Shown: positions 35,001-42,703 of the stretch, piece by piece
How the letters are laid out: each line of letters starts with the position of its first letter
How positions within the stretch are numbered: position 1 is the stretch's first letter
Assembly (NCBI GenBank): GCA_022839745.1
Contig: JALHJB010000009.1
Coordinates: 50,001 to 111,339, forward strand
DNA: 61,339 nt
DNA from: Actinomycetes bacterium
GTDB taxonomy: Bacteria; Actinomycetota; Coriobacteriia; Anaerosomatales; Anaerosomataceae
Direction of reading: 5' to 3'
Translations under genes and position numbers: made by a program
The notes under the pieces: model-generated
What the model was told of the DNA's origin: nothing
Database searches by the model: none
Seen by the model: the letters and a program-made list of their open reading frames with translations, nothing else

Positions 35001-35651
35001 ATGACCCGCGAGGCCCGGCACGCGGTCGAACGCGCGTTCAGGGACGGCGATATCACGGTCGTGGTCGCCACAAGCGCATTCGGTGAGGGGGTCAACATCG
35101 GCGACGTGCGTCACGTGGCGCTCTATCACCTGCCGATGGGCGAGGTGGAGTTCAACCAGCTCTGTGGACGCGGCGGCCGCGACGGGCGTCCGGCAACGGT
35201 GCACCTGCTCTTCGGCGAGAAGGACGCGCGGCTCAACCGCATGATCCTCGAATCGTCGGCGCCCTCGCGCGACGACCTCGGCGCGCTCTACCTCACCCTC
35301 AGAGACCTTGCCGCGGACTCGGACGGCGTCATCGAGATAACCAACGCCGATCTCGCCGAGCGCGTGAAACGGCGGCGGTCGCGCTCGGCGCTCAACGACA
35401 AGGGTGTCTCCACCGGCATCGGCGTGTTCCGGGAGCTCGGTCTGGTCTCGGGAGAGGGGACCGGAGCGTACCGGCGCCTCACGATGCTGCCGGCGCCCGG
35501 GGCAAAGCTCGATCTCGCGGATTCCGTACGCTACGCGGAGGGTCTCGACGAGCTCGCCGACTTCGAGGCGTTCCGCACCCGGGCGTTCGAGGCGGCACCC
35601 GATGAGTTGCTGCACGCGTTCGACCGGCCTATCCTGCCTACACTACGATGA
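32016..35651 (+). CDS. recJ: RecJ exonuclease - HIRAN - RecQ-like helicase fusion protein
   Basis: A 1211-residue fusion in one uninterrupted frame. Residues 1 to about 570 are RecJ, the 5'-3' single-strand exonuclease: motif I D-F-D-L-D-G (Asp94/96/98), V-D-C-G-I-S, DHH at 174-176, M-L-G-T-V-A-D, L-N-A-A-G-R-M and a DHHA1 G-G-H motif. About 603-700 is a HIRAN domain (E-R-Q-P-H-N-E-Y-D-A-N-A), a module that binds DNA 3' ends or damaged DNA in other proteins. About 740-1190 is a superfamily 2 helicase of RecQ type: Walker A A-T-G-R-G-K-S at 766-772, DEAHH at 871-875, V-T-A-T-A, and Q-L-C-G-R-G-G-R-D-G. It would unwind and degrade DNA in one polypeptide. RecJ-only proteins are usually about 570 residues. 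Confidence 0.92.
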   Translation: MTPDRTPACHRRWDAVSVDDAIVRRLAAQTGLSPITTRILLSRGIDTPAGVRAFLEPSLERDWPATADIPGMDAAADRVARAIEGGEHVVVFGDFDLDGISAAATAALGLEALGARVDATVPHRFTEGYGLSEAALERVIGMDPALVVTVDCGISNAAEVEMLRMRGIDTVITDHHEPGPDVPQGVPVADPKLAEGTPPLAGAGVALALVRAVGERLGTPDVWRSLTDLAMLGTVADLVPLTGANRALVADGLAAARREPRPGLAALAAVAGVDAAALTSEQVAFALAPRLNAAGRMADPAIALALLRSSDPTEATTLANALDEHNRLRQAAEADLLELALAEAARVYRPGDRVLVVAGPDWHEGVRGIVASRLVNRFGVPALVFCVDGDEAQGSGRSVPGVDLYQAVAALGDMLIRYGGHAMAVGATLPVARLDDFRDALRERFAALPAETFTVGIDIDADVSLDALSRELAAEISLLGPFGFANRRPLLGAYGVFMNGRKRVGKTEDHLRFTAYDGITAVPSIAFRCPAIDTLVDVESAVDLAFELESDEWRGVERIQLLVRDVRVRTSGESAAAALIDDLFEHAEEIIAREEYAGIADAERFHTKLAGVTFENRQQVVARLEPGMPLRLERQPHNEYDANACALFDPLGDQVGFLNKRLAAELAPLLDAGVEYDVEVADITGGAEGESLGVNVLLERRAVDAGPDAEAARRAAERRAELAALAPGDLDLALTRHFIGERELHAAQVQALEHLAEGRSTLAVMATGRGKSLIFHLHAAREAIAHGRASIFVYPLRALVADQAYTLEERFAEIGCTVATVTGETSATARDTAFAALAEGALDVVLTTPEFLDHHVARFAEAGRVGFLVVDEAHHVGLARAGHRPAYARLGRAIETLGAPTVLAVTATAPDEVASAIMADLGTRALVLDPAVRDNLAIADRRGIEDKVAYIAGIAARGEKVIVYVNSRDVSVKLARQIRTRLPDLTHRAVFYNGGMTREARHAVERAFRDGDITVVVATSAFGEGVNIGDVRHVALYHLPMGEVEFNQLCGRGGRDGRPATVHLLFGEKDARLNRMILESSAPSRDDLGALYLTLRDLAADSDGVIEITNADLAERVKRRRSRSALNDKGVSTGIGVFRELGLVSGEGTGAYRRLTMLPAPGAKLDLADSVRYAEGLDELADFEAFRTRAFEAAPDELLHAFDRPILPTLR

Positions 35652-35721
35652 ACCCGCACCGCTCGTTCGCTGGCACCCCGTTGCACCGCGGGGCGGGTGT
35701 GCTGATCAGGAGGGTCTGTAC

Positions 35722-37941
35722 GTGTCCGTGACGCTCGAGGGCCTTGAGGCCCAGATACGCTCCTACAATCCCTCGGCGGACCTGCGAGGGGTCGAGGACG
35801 CGTACGCCTTCGCGCTCGAGCACCACGCCGGCCAGATGCGCAAGAGCGGCGAGCCGTTCATCATCCACCCGCTCGAGGTCGCGATGATCCTCGCCGGGCT
35901 CAACCTCGACACCGCCACGATCGAAGCCGCGATCCTGCACGATGTGGTCGAAGACAGCGCGGTGAGCCTGAAGGAGATCCGCGAGCGGTTCGGCGACGAG
36001 GTCGCTGTGCTCGTGGACGGCGTCACCAAGCTGGGTCGCATCAAGTTCTCATCGCTTGCCGAGGCGCAGGCGAACAACCTCCGCAAGATGCTCATCGCGA
36101 TGGCCAAGGACATCCGCGTCATCCTCATCAAGCTCGCCGACCGGCTGCACAACATGCGCACGCTGGCCGCGCTGCCGGAGGAGAAGCAGCATCGCAAGGC
36201 GATCGAGACGATGGAGATCTACGCGCCGCTCGCGCATCGCCTCGGCATCTCAAGCATCAAGTGGGAACTCGAGGACCTGGCGTTCTACTACCTCGAACCG
36301 CGCAAGTTCGCGCAGATCCAGAAGATGGTGGCGGAGAGTCGTACCGCGCGTGAAGCCTACCTGCACCAGGTGATCGACACGCTCTCGGGCGAGCTCGAGG
36401 CGGTGGGCATCACAAGCGAGATCGCGGGACGGCCGAAGCATCTGTACAGCATCTACCAGAAGATGACGCATCGCGGGAAGGACTTCTCGGAGATCTACGA
36501 CCTCATCGCGCTCAGGGTGATCGTGGACTCGGTGAAGGACGTCTACGGCGCACTCGGCACCGTGCACTCCATCTGGAAGCCGGTCCCCGGGCGCTTCAAA
36601 GACTACGTTGCGATGCCGAAGTTCAACATGTACCAATCGCTGCATACCACCGTCATCGGGCCCGCCGGGCGCCCGCTCGAGATCCAGATCCGTACCGAGG
36701 AGATGCACCGCACCGCGGAGTACGGTATCGCCGCCCACTGGCGGTACAAGGAGGGCGGTCGCGCCGACGAGGCGTTCGATGAGCGGCTCGCGTGGCTGCG
36801 CCAGATGCTCGAATGGCAGACCGAGCTCAAGGACCCGCGCGAGTTCATGGAGGCGCTCAAGATCGACCTCTTCGAGGACGAGGTGTTCGTCTTCACTCCC
36901 AAGGGCGACGTGGTGTCGCTCCGGCGCGGTTCCACTCCCATCGACTTCGCCTATGCGATCCACACCGAGGTGGGGCATCACTGTGTGGGCGCGAAGATCA
37001 ACGGGTCGATCGTCACGCTCGACTACGAGCTCCAGATGGGCGATCGCATCGAGATCCTCACCAACAAGAACTCATGGCCGAGCCGCGACTGGCTCAACAT
37101 CGTGCGGACATCCTCGGCGCGAAGCAAGATCCGCAGTTACTTCTCCCGAGCCAGCCGCGAGGACGACCTGGCGAAGGGCAAGGAGGAGCTCGGCCGCATC
37201 CTGCGCAAGCAGGGGATGCACGTGAGCGCGAACACGGTCGCCAAGGCGCTCGATGTCATCGCGAAGGACATGAACCTGCAGGAGGGCGAGGACCTCCTCG
37301 CCTCCATCGGGGCCGGGAAGCAGAGTCCCAAGGCGGTCGTGACCAAGCTCATCAAGGCGCTCGCCAAGGACGGACACGCCGTCGTTCCCGAGGAGCCCGA
37401 GCCTGAACCGCGGCCGATCATGACCCAGCAGCCACGGCGGCGCAGCGGCACCGGTGTCAGGGTCAAGGGCATCGATGGCGTGCTCATCCGTCTGGCGCAC
37501 TGCTGCAACCCGGTGCCGGGCGACCCCATCGTCGGGTTTGTCACGCGGGGCAGGGGCGTGTCGGTGCACCGTGAGGACTGCCCCAACGCCTGCGAGCTCG
37601 TGTCGTCGAGCCCCGAGCGCATCCTCGAGGTCGAGTGGGATGCCGAGGCCAAGACGACCTACCAGGTCGAGATCCTCATCGAGGCGCTCGACCGCACGCG
37701 GTTGCTGCAAGACGTCTCGATCGCGCTCGCCGATGCGGGGGTGAACGTGCTCTCGGCGGCCATCTCGACCGACCGCCAGGGTGTGGCGTACCTGCGCTTC
37801 CTCTTCGAGCTGGGCAGTATGGACCAGCTGCAGAAGGTGCTTGCCACAGTCCGGGGCGTGGATGGTGTGTTCGACGCACGCCGCACGCTGCCCGACAGCT
37901 CCCGGAAGCGGGGAGGGGCGGCATGCGGATACACCGACTGA
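35722..37941 (+). CDS. rel: bifunctional (p)ppGpp synthetase/hydrolase
   Basis: A 739-residue Rel/SpoT protein controlling the stringent response. The hydrolase HD domain is intact (His34/35, H-P at 49-50, H-D at 73-74). The synthetase domain has R-F-K-D-Y-V-A-M-P-K; the R-x-K-D form marks bifunctional Rel enzymes. TGS (F-T-P-K-G-D-V near residue 393) and C-terminal ACT domains follow. GTG 35722 has AGGAGGG 7 nt upstream. The frame remains open further upstream but only as a shadow of the RecJ fusion gene. Confidence 0.96.
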   Translation: MSVTLEGLEAQIRSYNPSADLRGVEDAYAFALEHHAGQMRKSGEPFIIHPLEVAMILAGLNLDTATIEAAILHDVVEDSAVSLKEIRERFGDEVAVLVDGVTKLGRIKFSSLAEAQANNLRKMLIAMAKDIRVILIKLADRLHNMRTLAALPEEKQHRKAIETMEIYAPLAHRLGISSIKWELEDLAFYYLEPRKFAQIQKMVAESRTAREAYLHQVIDTLSGELEAVGITSEIAGRPKHLYSIYQKMTHRGKDFSEIYDLIALRVIVDSVKDVYGALGTVHSIWKPVPGRFKDYVAMPKFNMYQSLHTTVIGPAGRPLEIQIRTEEMHRTAEYGIAAHWRYKEGGRADEAFDERLAWLRQMLEWQTELKDPREFMEALKIDLFEDEVFVFTPKGDVVSLRRGSTPIDFAYAIHTEVGHHCVGAKINGSIVTLDYELQMGDRIEILTNKNSWPSRDWLNIVRTSSARSKIRSYFSRASREDDLAKGKEELGRILRKQGMHVSANTVAKALDVIAKDMNLQEGEDLLASIGAGKQSPKAVVTKLIKALAKDGHAVVPEEPEPEPRPIMTQQPRRRSGTGVRVKGIDGVLIRLAHCCNPVPGDPIVGFVTRGRGVSVHREDCPNACELVSSSPERILEVEWDAEAKTTYQVEILIEALDRTRLLQDVSIALADAGVNVLSAAISTDRQGVAYLRFLFELGSMDQLQKVLATVRGVDGVFDARRTLPDSSRKRGGAACGYTD

Positions 37942-38540
37942 CGCTCGGCCCACTGGACACCAACTGCTGGATCGTGGACGACGGCGCCGGTGGCCCCGCC
38001 CTGGTGATCGACCCGGCCGGTGAGCCGGGGGCGATCCTCGGCGCACTCGATGGAGCGAGGGTCGCGGCTGTGGTGCTCACGCATGGACATTTCGACCACA
38101 TCGGGGCCGCGCACGAGGTGTGCGAGACCACCGGCGCGCCGCTCGTCGTGCACGGCGCAGATGCCGAGGGGCTCACCAGCCCTGTGGGGACGGGCGGGGC
38201 GATGTTCGGCTTCGACGTCACGGCGCCGGCGGCGGACCGCGTGCTGGTCGACGGTGACACCATCGAGGCCGGTAGCGTGGCGCTCGAGGTGCTGCACACA
38301 CCCGGACATACGCCGGGCTCGATCTGTCTGTTCGGAGGAGGGCACCTGCTGAGCGGCGACACGCTCTTCGCCGGGAGCATCGGAAGGACCGACTTCCCGG
38401 GCGGGGACATGCCCGCGATGCGACGGTCGATCGCCCGTCTGGCGTCCTTGCCCGACGACACCCGCGTACATCCCGGCCACGGACCTGAGACCACCATCGG
38501 GCGCGAGCGTCGGGTGAACCCGTTCTTCCCGAGAGCGTGA
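37923..38540 (+). CDS. MBL-fold metallo-hydrolase (glyoxalase II-like)
   Basis: A 205-residue metallo-beta-lactamase-fold hydrolase. The dinuclear metal motif T-H-G-H-F-D-H is at 53-59, with further ligands in H-T-P-G-H-T-P-G, S-G-D-T-L-F and G-H-G-P-E-T-T. This subgroup includes hydroxyacylglutathione hydrolase-like and persulfide dioxygenase-like enzymes; the substrate is not clear. It overlaps rel by 19 bp, a common neighbour pair in Gram-positive genomes. Confidence 0.88.
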   Translation: MRIHRLTLGPLDTNCWIVDDGAGGPALVIDPAGEPGAILGALDGARVAAVVLTHGHFDHIGAAHEVCETTGAPLVVHGADAEGLTSPVGTGGAMFGFDVTAPAADRVLVDGDTIEAGSVALEVLHTPGHTPGSICLFGGGHLLSGDTLFAGSIGRTDFPGGDMPAMRRSIARLASLPDDTRVHPGHGPETTIGRERRVNPFFPRA

Positions 38541-38604
38541 CCGCAACACCGTCCCGGGCCTGGTGTACCATGCGTTGAGTCCAACAAGCCAAGGAGAGTC
38601 CGCG

Positions 38605-38985
38605 ATGCCTACCGTCCTCGACATCCTCATCATCATGAACAACTACTTCCACGATGTGGCGACCGCCACTCTGATCTCCGCCGCCGCGATCATGTGGGCG
38701 CTCGAGAAGCGGGCCGTAGCAGGTGGCGGTGACGATCTGGGTCTCCTGACCCGGGCGTATCCTACGCTCACGAAGTTCGCCAACATCGCGCTCGCCTGGG
38801 TGATCGTCGGTGGCATCCCGCGCGTGATCACGTTCAACACGCACGACCTCGGCGCCTCGTGGGCCGATCTTGGCCCCGCGATCGCGGCCAAGCATATCGT
38901 CGAGGTCGCGGCAGTGGTCGCCGGCGTGCTGTTGTGGCGTCGGGTGCGTGCCCGCATCGCCGAGGGCGCGGCAGCGCGCGCGTGA
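38605..38985 (+). CDS. small integral membrane protein
   Basis: A 126-residue protein with about three transmembrane helices (near residues 15-35, 60-78 and 95-115). AAGGAGAG lies 7 nt before ATG 38605. I do not recognise a family. A TACCAT -10-like box lies about 30 nt upstream. It stands between the metallo-hydrolase and hisS. The 88-nt gap before hisS holds only its ribosome site. Confidence 0.7.
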   Translation: MPTVLDILIIMNNYFHDVATATLISAAAIMWALEKRAVAGGGDDLGLLTRAYPTLTKFANIALAWVIVGGIPRVITFNTHDLGASWADLGPAIAAKHIVEVAAVVAGVLLWRRVRARIAEGAAARA

Positions 38986-39073
38986 GCGTTACCGACTCCG
39001 GGAGCCGGCGAACGACGCACACAGGCTGACTCCGCAGCGCGTAGCCGCAAACACCACCTGAAAGGCCTTCCCT

Positions 39074-40360
39074 GTGAACGCACGCGCACCAAAGGGCACC
39101 TCCGACATGCTGCCGGACGTGGCACGAGCCTGGGAGCACCTCCAGCGTGTCGCCCAGGAGCTGTTCGCCTTGTACGGCTACGAGCCGGTCTACACACCGC
39201 TCTTCGAGCATACCGACGTGTTCACGCGCGGCATCGGCGAAGCCACGGACATCGTCTCCAAGGAGATGTACACGTTCGAGGACAAGGGCGGCCGCTCGAT
39301 CACGCTGCGACCCGAGGGCACCGCGAGCGTGGTCCGGGCCTCCCTCGAACACAACCTCACCGCCAACGGCGCGCAGGCCAAGCTCTACTACGCCGGGCCG
39401 ATGTTCCGGTACGAGCGTCCGCAGAAGGGCCGCATGCGGCAGTTCTGGCAGATCGGCATCGAGTGCCTCGGCGCTCCGGAGCCGACCGCTGACGCGGAGG
39501 TCATCACGGTGCTCTGGCGGTACTTTGAGTCGCTTGGCATCCCTTCCACCAACATGCGACTGCTCCTGAACTCGATGGGTGATGAGGCGTGCCGCCCCGC
39601 GTATCGCGACACCATCGCGTCGTTCATCCGCGGTCACGCGGCCGATCTGTGCGATGAGTGCAGCCGCCGGGCCGACACCAATCCGCTCAGGGCGTTCGAC
39701 TGCAAGGATCCCGCGTGCCGCGAGGTCATGGCCGGGGCGCCCCTGCTGCGCGACGAACTCTGTGAGGAGTGCGCGACCCATTACGCGGCGGTCAAGGCGC
39801 ACCTCGATGCGCTCGACATCCCGTACATCGAGGACTCCACGCTCGTGCGGGGGCTCGACTACTACACGCGTACGGTCTTCGAAGTGCAGGTCGACGCCGG
39901 CCTCGGCTCGCAGAACGCGATCGGCGGGGGCGGGCGGTACGACCGGCTGATGCAGGAGTACGGCGGGCCGGCCACGCCCGGACTCGGGTTCGCGCTCGGG
40001 TTCGAGCGCACGTTGCTGGCGCTCGAGGCGGCAGGTGTGCAGATCCCTGCGGTGCCACGCGCCGAGGTGTTCGTCGCGCGCGTGGACGATTCTGTCACCG
40101 CCGAGGTGTTCGCGCTGTCGCAGCGCCTGCGTGACGCCGGGGTGGCCGCCGAGCTCGACCACCAGGCGCGCAGCCTCAAGTCGCAGTTCAAGCAGGCCGA
40201 CCGGCTCGGCGCACGTCTTGTCGTGATCGTCGGGCCCGAGGAGCTTGCCGCCGGTGAGGTCACGCTTCGTGACATGTCAACGAAAGAGGAGAAGCGCCTC
40301 GCGCTCGACTCGGCCACTGCCGATGTCATTGCCGCGCTCGGTGAAGAGGGGACGGACTAG
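39074..40360 (+). CDS. hisS: histidyl-tRNA synthetase
   Basis: A 428-residue class II synthetase. Motif 1 starts the protein (A-P-K-G-T-S-D-M-L-P). Motif 2 is Y-x-G-P-M-F-R-Y-E-R-P-Q-K-G-R-M-R-Q-F. The histidine signature is L-V-R-G-L-D-Y-Y-T-R-T-V-F-E. The anticodon-binding domain closes the protein. An insertion with several Cys pairs (C-D-E-C, C-K-D-P-A-C, C-E-E-C) may bind zinc. It is directly followed by aspS with no gap. Confidence 0.97.
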   Translation: MNARAPKGTSDMLPDVARAWEHLQRVAQELFALYGYEPVYTPLFEHTDVFTRGIGEATDIVSKEMYTFEDKGGRSITLRPEGTASVVRASLEHNLTANGAQAKLYYAGPMFRYERPQKGRMRQFWQIGIECLGAPEPTADAEVITVLWRYFESLGIPSTNMRLLLNSMGDEACRPAYRDTIASFIRGHAADLCDECSRRADTNPLRAFDCKDPACREVMAGAPLLRDELCEECATHYAAVKAHLDALDIPYIEDSTLVRGLDYYTRTVFEVQVDAGLGSQNAIGGGGRYDRLMQEYGGPATPGLGFALGFERTLLALEAAGVQIPAVPRAEVFVARVDDSVTAEVFALSQRLRDAGVAAELDHQARSLKSQFKQADRLGARLVVIVGPEELAAGEVTLRDMSTKEEKRLALDSATADVIAALGEEGTD

Positions 40361-42130
40361 ATGTTCGACGCACGACACTCGATCCGCTCGCACGTCGCAG
40401 GAGCACTGTCGTCGACCGATGTAGGGTCGACCGTCACGCTTGCCGGATGGGTGGCGAAACGCCGCGACCACGGGGGCCTCATCTTCGTCGACCTTCGGGA
40501 CCGCAGCGGCATCATCCAGTGCACGTTCGATCCGGATGCGTCCGGTGAGGCGTTCATCACGGCGGAACGCGTGCGTCCCGAATGGGTCGTGACGTTGACC
40601 GGCACCGTCCGCCGTCGGCCCGAGGGCACCGAGAACCCGAACATGGCGACGGGCGAGGTGGAGGTCATCATCACCGAGGCGACCGTGCTCAACACGAGCG
40701 AGACGCCGCCGTTCGAGATCGAGCCCGGCATCGACACCGACGAGGTCACCCGGATGCGTTACCGGTACCTCGACATCCGCCGCCCGGAGGTGTTCGCCGC
40801 GCTCGCACTCCGCGACCGTGTGGTGCAGCGCTTTCGCCGCTCGCTCGAAGGGCACGGCTTCATGGAGGTGGAGACGCCGATCCTCGGCAAGTCCACCCCC
40901 GAAGGCGCGCGCGACTTCATCGTTCCGAGCCGCATGAGCGCGGGCAAGTTCTACGCGCTCCCGCAGTCTCCGCAGCTGTTCAAGCAGCTGTTCATGGTCG
41001 CCGGCATCGAGCGCTACTACCAGATCGCGCGCTGCTTCCGCGACGAGGACCTCCGAGCCGATCGTCAGCCCGAGTTCACGCAGGTGGACATCGAGATGTC
41101 GTTCGTCACCGAGGACGACGTGCTGTCCATGATGGAAGACGTCATGCACGAGGTGATGAAGGAGGCGTCCGTCGACCTCCAGGTGCCCTTGCGCCGGATT
41201 CCGTACGCCGAGGCCATGTCCCGGTATGGCTCCGATCGGCCCGACACCCGCTTCGGCATGGAGCTCGCCGATCTGTCCGGAGTCTTCGCGGCGTCAGAGT
41301 TCAAAGTGTTCGCCGGAGCGCTCGGCGGCGGCGGTGTCATCAAGGGCATCAACGCGAAGGGTGCCGGCGACTGGAGCCGTGGCAGGATCGACGCACTCAA
41401 CCAGGTCGCGCTCGACGCGGGGGCCAAGGGCCTGGCGTGGGCGGCGTTCACTTCGGAGGGCGAGGTCCGTTCGCCGATCGCGAAGTTCTTCACCGAGGCC
41501 GAGATGGCCGGGCTGCGCGAAGCGCTGCAGGTGGAGGCCGGCGACCTCGTGCTCATGATCGCCGACGCGCGCGACGTGGCCGAGGAGGTCCTCGGTGTGC
41601 TGCGCCTGAAGATGGCTGACGAACTGGGAGTCGAACGCACAGGCTTCGACGTGCTGTGGGTCGTGGACTTCCCGATGTTCAAGTACGACGCCGAAGAGGA
41701 GCGCTACGCCGCCAACCACCACCCGTTCACCATGCCTCGCGAGGAGCATGTGGACAGGCTGGAGTCCGAGCCCCTCTCCGTGGGCTCGTACAGCTACGAC
41801 CTCATCATGAACGGGTACGAGATCGGCGGTGGCACGCTGCGCATCCACAACGCCGATCTCCAGCTGCGTGTGCTCGAGCGCATCGGATTGTCCGCCGAGG
41901 AAGCCCGCAGCCAGTTCGGGTTCCTCCTCGAGGCGCTCTCGTTCGGCGCGCCTCCGCACGGCGGCATCGCGCTTGGCCTCGACCGGCTCGTGATGCTGCT
42001 CGCTGGCGCACATTCGATCCGCGACGTCATCGCGTTCCCGAAGACCTCCTCCGGCGCCGATCCGCTCACGGGTGCGCCGGATGTCGTGAGCCAGCGTCAG
42101 CTGCGGGAGGTGCACCTCAAGACCGACTAG
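40361..42130 (+). CDS. aspS: aspartyl-tRNA synthetase, probably non-discriminating
   Basis: A 589-residue bacterial-type AspRS with N-terminal OB-fold, catalytic core and GAD insertion. Seen: R-R-D-H-G-G-L-I-F-V-D-L-R-D-R in the OB-fold, F-x-x-V-E-T-P-I-L in motif 1, Q-I-A-R-C-F-R-D-E-D in motif 2 and G-I-A-L-G-L-D-R in motif 3. The His in R-D-H-G-G, rather than Leu, is the known marker of non-discriminating enzymes, which also charge tRNA-Asn and rely on GatCAB. It directly follows hisS. Confidence 0.96.
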   Translation: MFDARHSIRSHVAGALSSTDVGSTVTLAGWVAKRRDHGGLIFVDLRDRSGIIQCTFDPDASGEAFITAERVRPEWVVTLTGTVRRRPEGTENPNMATGEVEVIITEATVLNTSETPPFEIEPGIDTDEVTRMRYRYLDIRRPEVFAALALRDRVVQRFRRSLEGHGFMEVETPILGKSTPEGARDFIVPSRMSAGKFYALPQSPQLFKQLFMVAGIERYYQIARCFRDEDLRADRQPEFTQVDIEMSFVTEDDVLSMMEDVMHEVMKEASVDLQVPLRRIPYAEAMSRYGSDRPDTRFGMELADLSGVFAASEFKVFAGALGGGGVIKGINAKGAGDWSRGRIDALNQVALDAGAKGLAWAAFTSEGEVRSPIAKFFTEAEMAGLREALQVEAGDLVLMIADARDVAEEVLGVLRLKMADELGVERTGFDVLWVVDFPMFKYDAEEERYAANHHPFTMPREEHVDRLESEPLSVGSYSYDLIMNGYEIGGGTLRIHNADLQLRVLERIGLSAEEARSQFGFLLEALSFGAPPHGGIALGLDRLVMLLAGAHSIRDVIAFPKTSSGADPLTGAPDVVSQRQLREVHLKTD

Positions 42131-42144
42131 AGGGGGGTGATGCC

Positions 42145-42474
42145 ATGTCACCGGTCTACCTCGCGTCAGCGGTGGTGGCGGTCTCATGCATCGCGTTCAT
42201 GGCTGTGGGGACGGCCTACAAGTGGGACCTCACATCAGAGGGCTACGGGCGGTGGACGCGCACCATTGGCGCGGTCTCGCTCATCGGTGTCGTGGCCACA
42301 GCGGTGTGGGACCGGCTCAAGGAGCCGAGGGTGGCGGTGGCCGCAACGGTGGTGAGCGTCACGCTCTCGGCGGGATTCGTGTGGGCTCACCGGCTGCTGA
42401 GCTGCCGGCTCTTGGCGGCTCAGGGCGGCGACACCCGTGATCGCGGATGTGACTCGCCGGAGAAGCGGCCCTGA
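42145..42474 (+). CDS. small membrane protein
   Basis: A 109-residue protein with about three hydrophobic segments (near residues 4-22, 41-56 and 65-85) and a polar tail. AGGGGGGTGA at 42131-42140 supports ATG 42145. It lies 14 nt after aspS. No family is recognised. Confidence 0.65.
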   Translation: MSPVYLASAVVAVSCIAFMAVGTAYKWDLTSEGYGRWTRTIGAVSLIGVVATAVWDRLKEPRVAVAATVVSVTLSAGFVWAHRLLSCRLLAAQGGDTRDRGCDSPEKRP

Positions 42475-42493
42475 TGCGCATGACCGCCGGGGG

Positions 42494-42502
42494 TGCTACC
42501 AT
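42494..42502 (+). promoter_or_regulatory. extended -10 promoter of the 6S RNA gene
   Basis: TGC-TACCAT (hexamer 42497-42502). Transcription would start near 42508, which coincides with the start of the outer 6S stem. Confidence 0.5.
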
Positions 42503-42507
42503 GATGG

Positions 42508-42680
42508 TGCCTTGCCTTGCGTGGACCCGGCGTCAGCGGTTGAGCCAACACTTCTTTGCCGGGAGCCTTACATCTCGCAAGCGAGTGGTATCCCTTCGGG
42601 GAAGCGCGGACTTGTGGTGCGGGCACCCACCTGCTTCGGCAGGTTCACCCGGCCGACCACGCAGGGCGGGGTTCGACCAT
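42508..42680 (+). ncRNA. ssrS: 6S RNA
   Basis: A non-coding RNA of about 175 nt that should bind sigma-70 RNA polymerase. The ends pair: GCCTTGCGTGG (42514-42524) with CCACGCAGGGC (42657-42667) gives an 11-bp stem. Further in, 5' GGTTGAGCCAACAC and a 3' GC-rich arm flank an apical region with a TCTCGCAAGCGAG hairpin (about 42573-42585) and a CCTGCTTCGGCAGG hairpin (about 42630-42643). The layout of closing stem, large central bubble and branched terminal part fits 6S RNA. Location between aspS and rarA is the position known for 6S RNA in many Gram-positive bacteria. Exact ends are estimated; the whole 229-bp gap is explained by this gene. Confidence 0.75.
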
Positions 42681-42703
42681 ACCCTGACGGGTGGAGGAAG
42701 TAG

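Noticed and set aside
33444..35615. 723-codon minus-strand open frame inside the RecJ fusion gene
   Set aside because: It lies wholly opposite a gene with complete RecJ and helicase motifs, and its composition is that of a shadow frame.
35404..35721. Upstream extension of the rel frame into the RecJ fusion gene
   Set aside because: The extension does not match Rel N-termini, and GTG 35722 has a good ribosome site.
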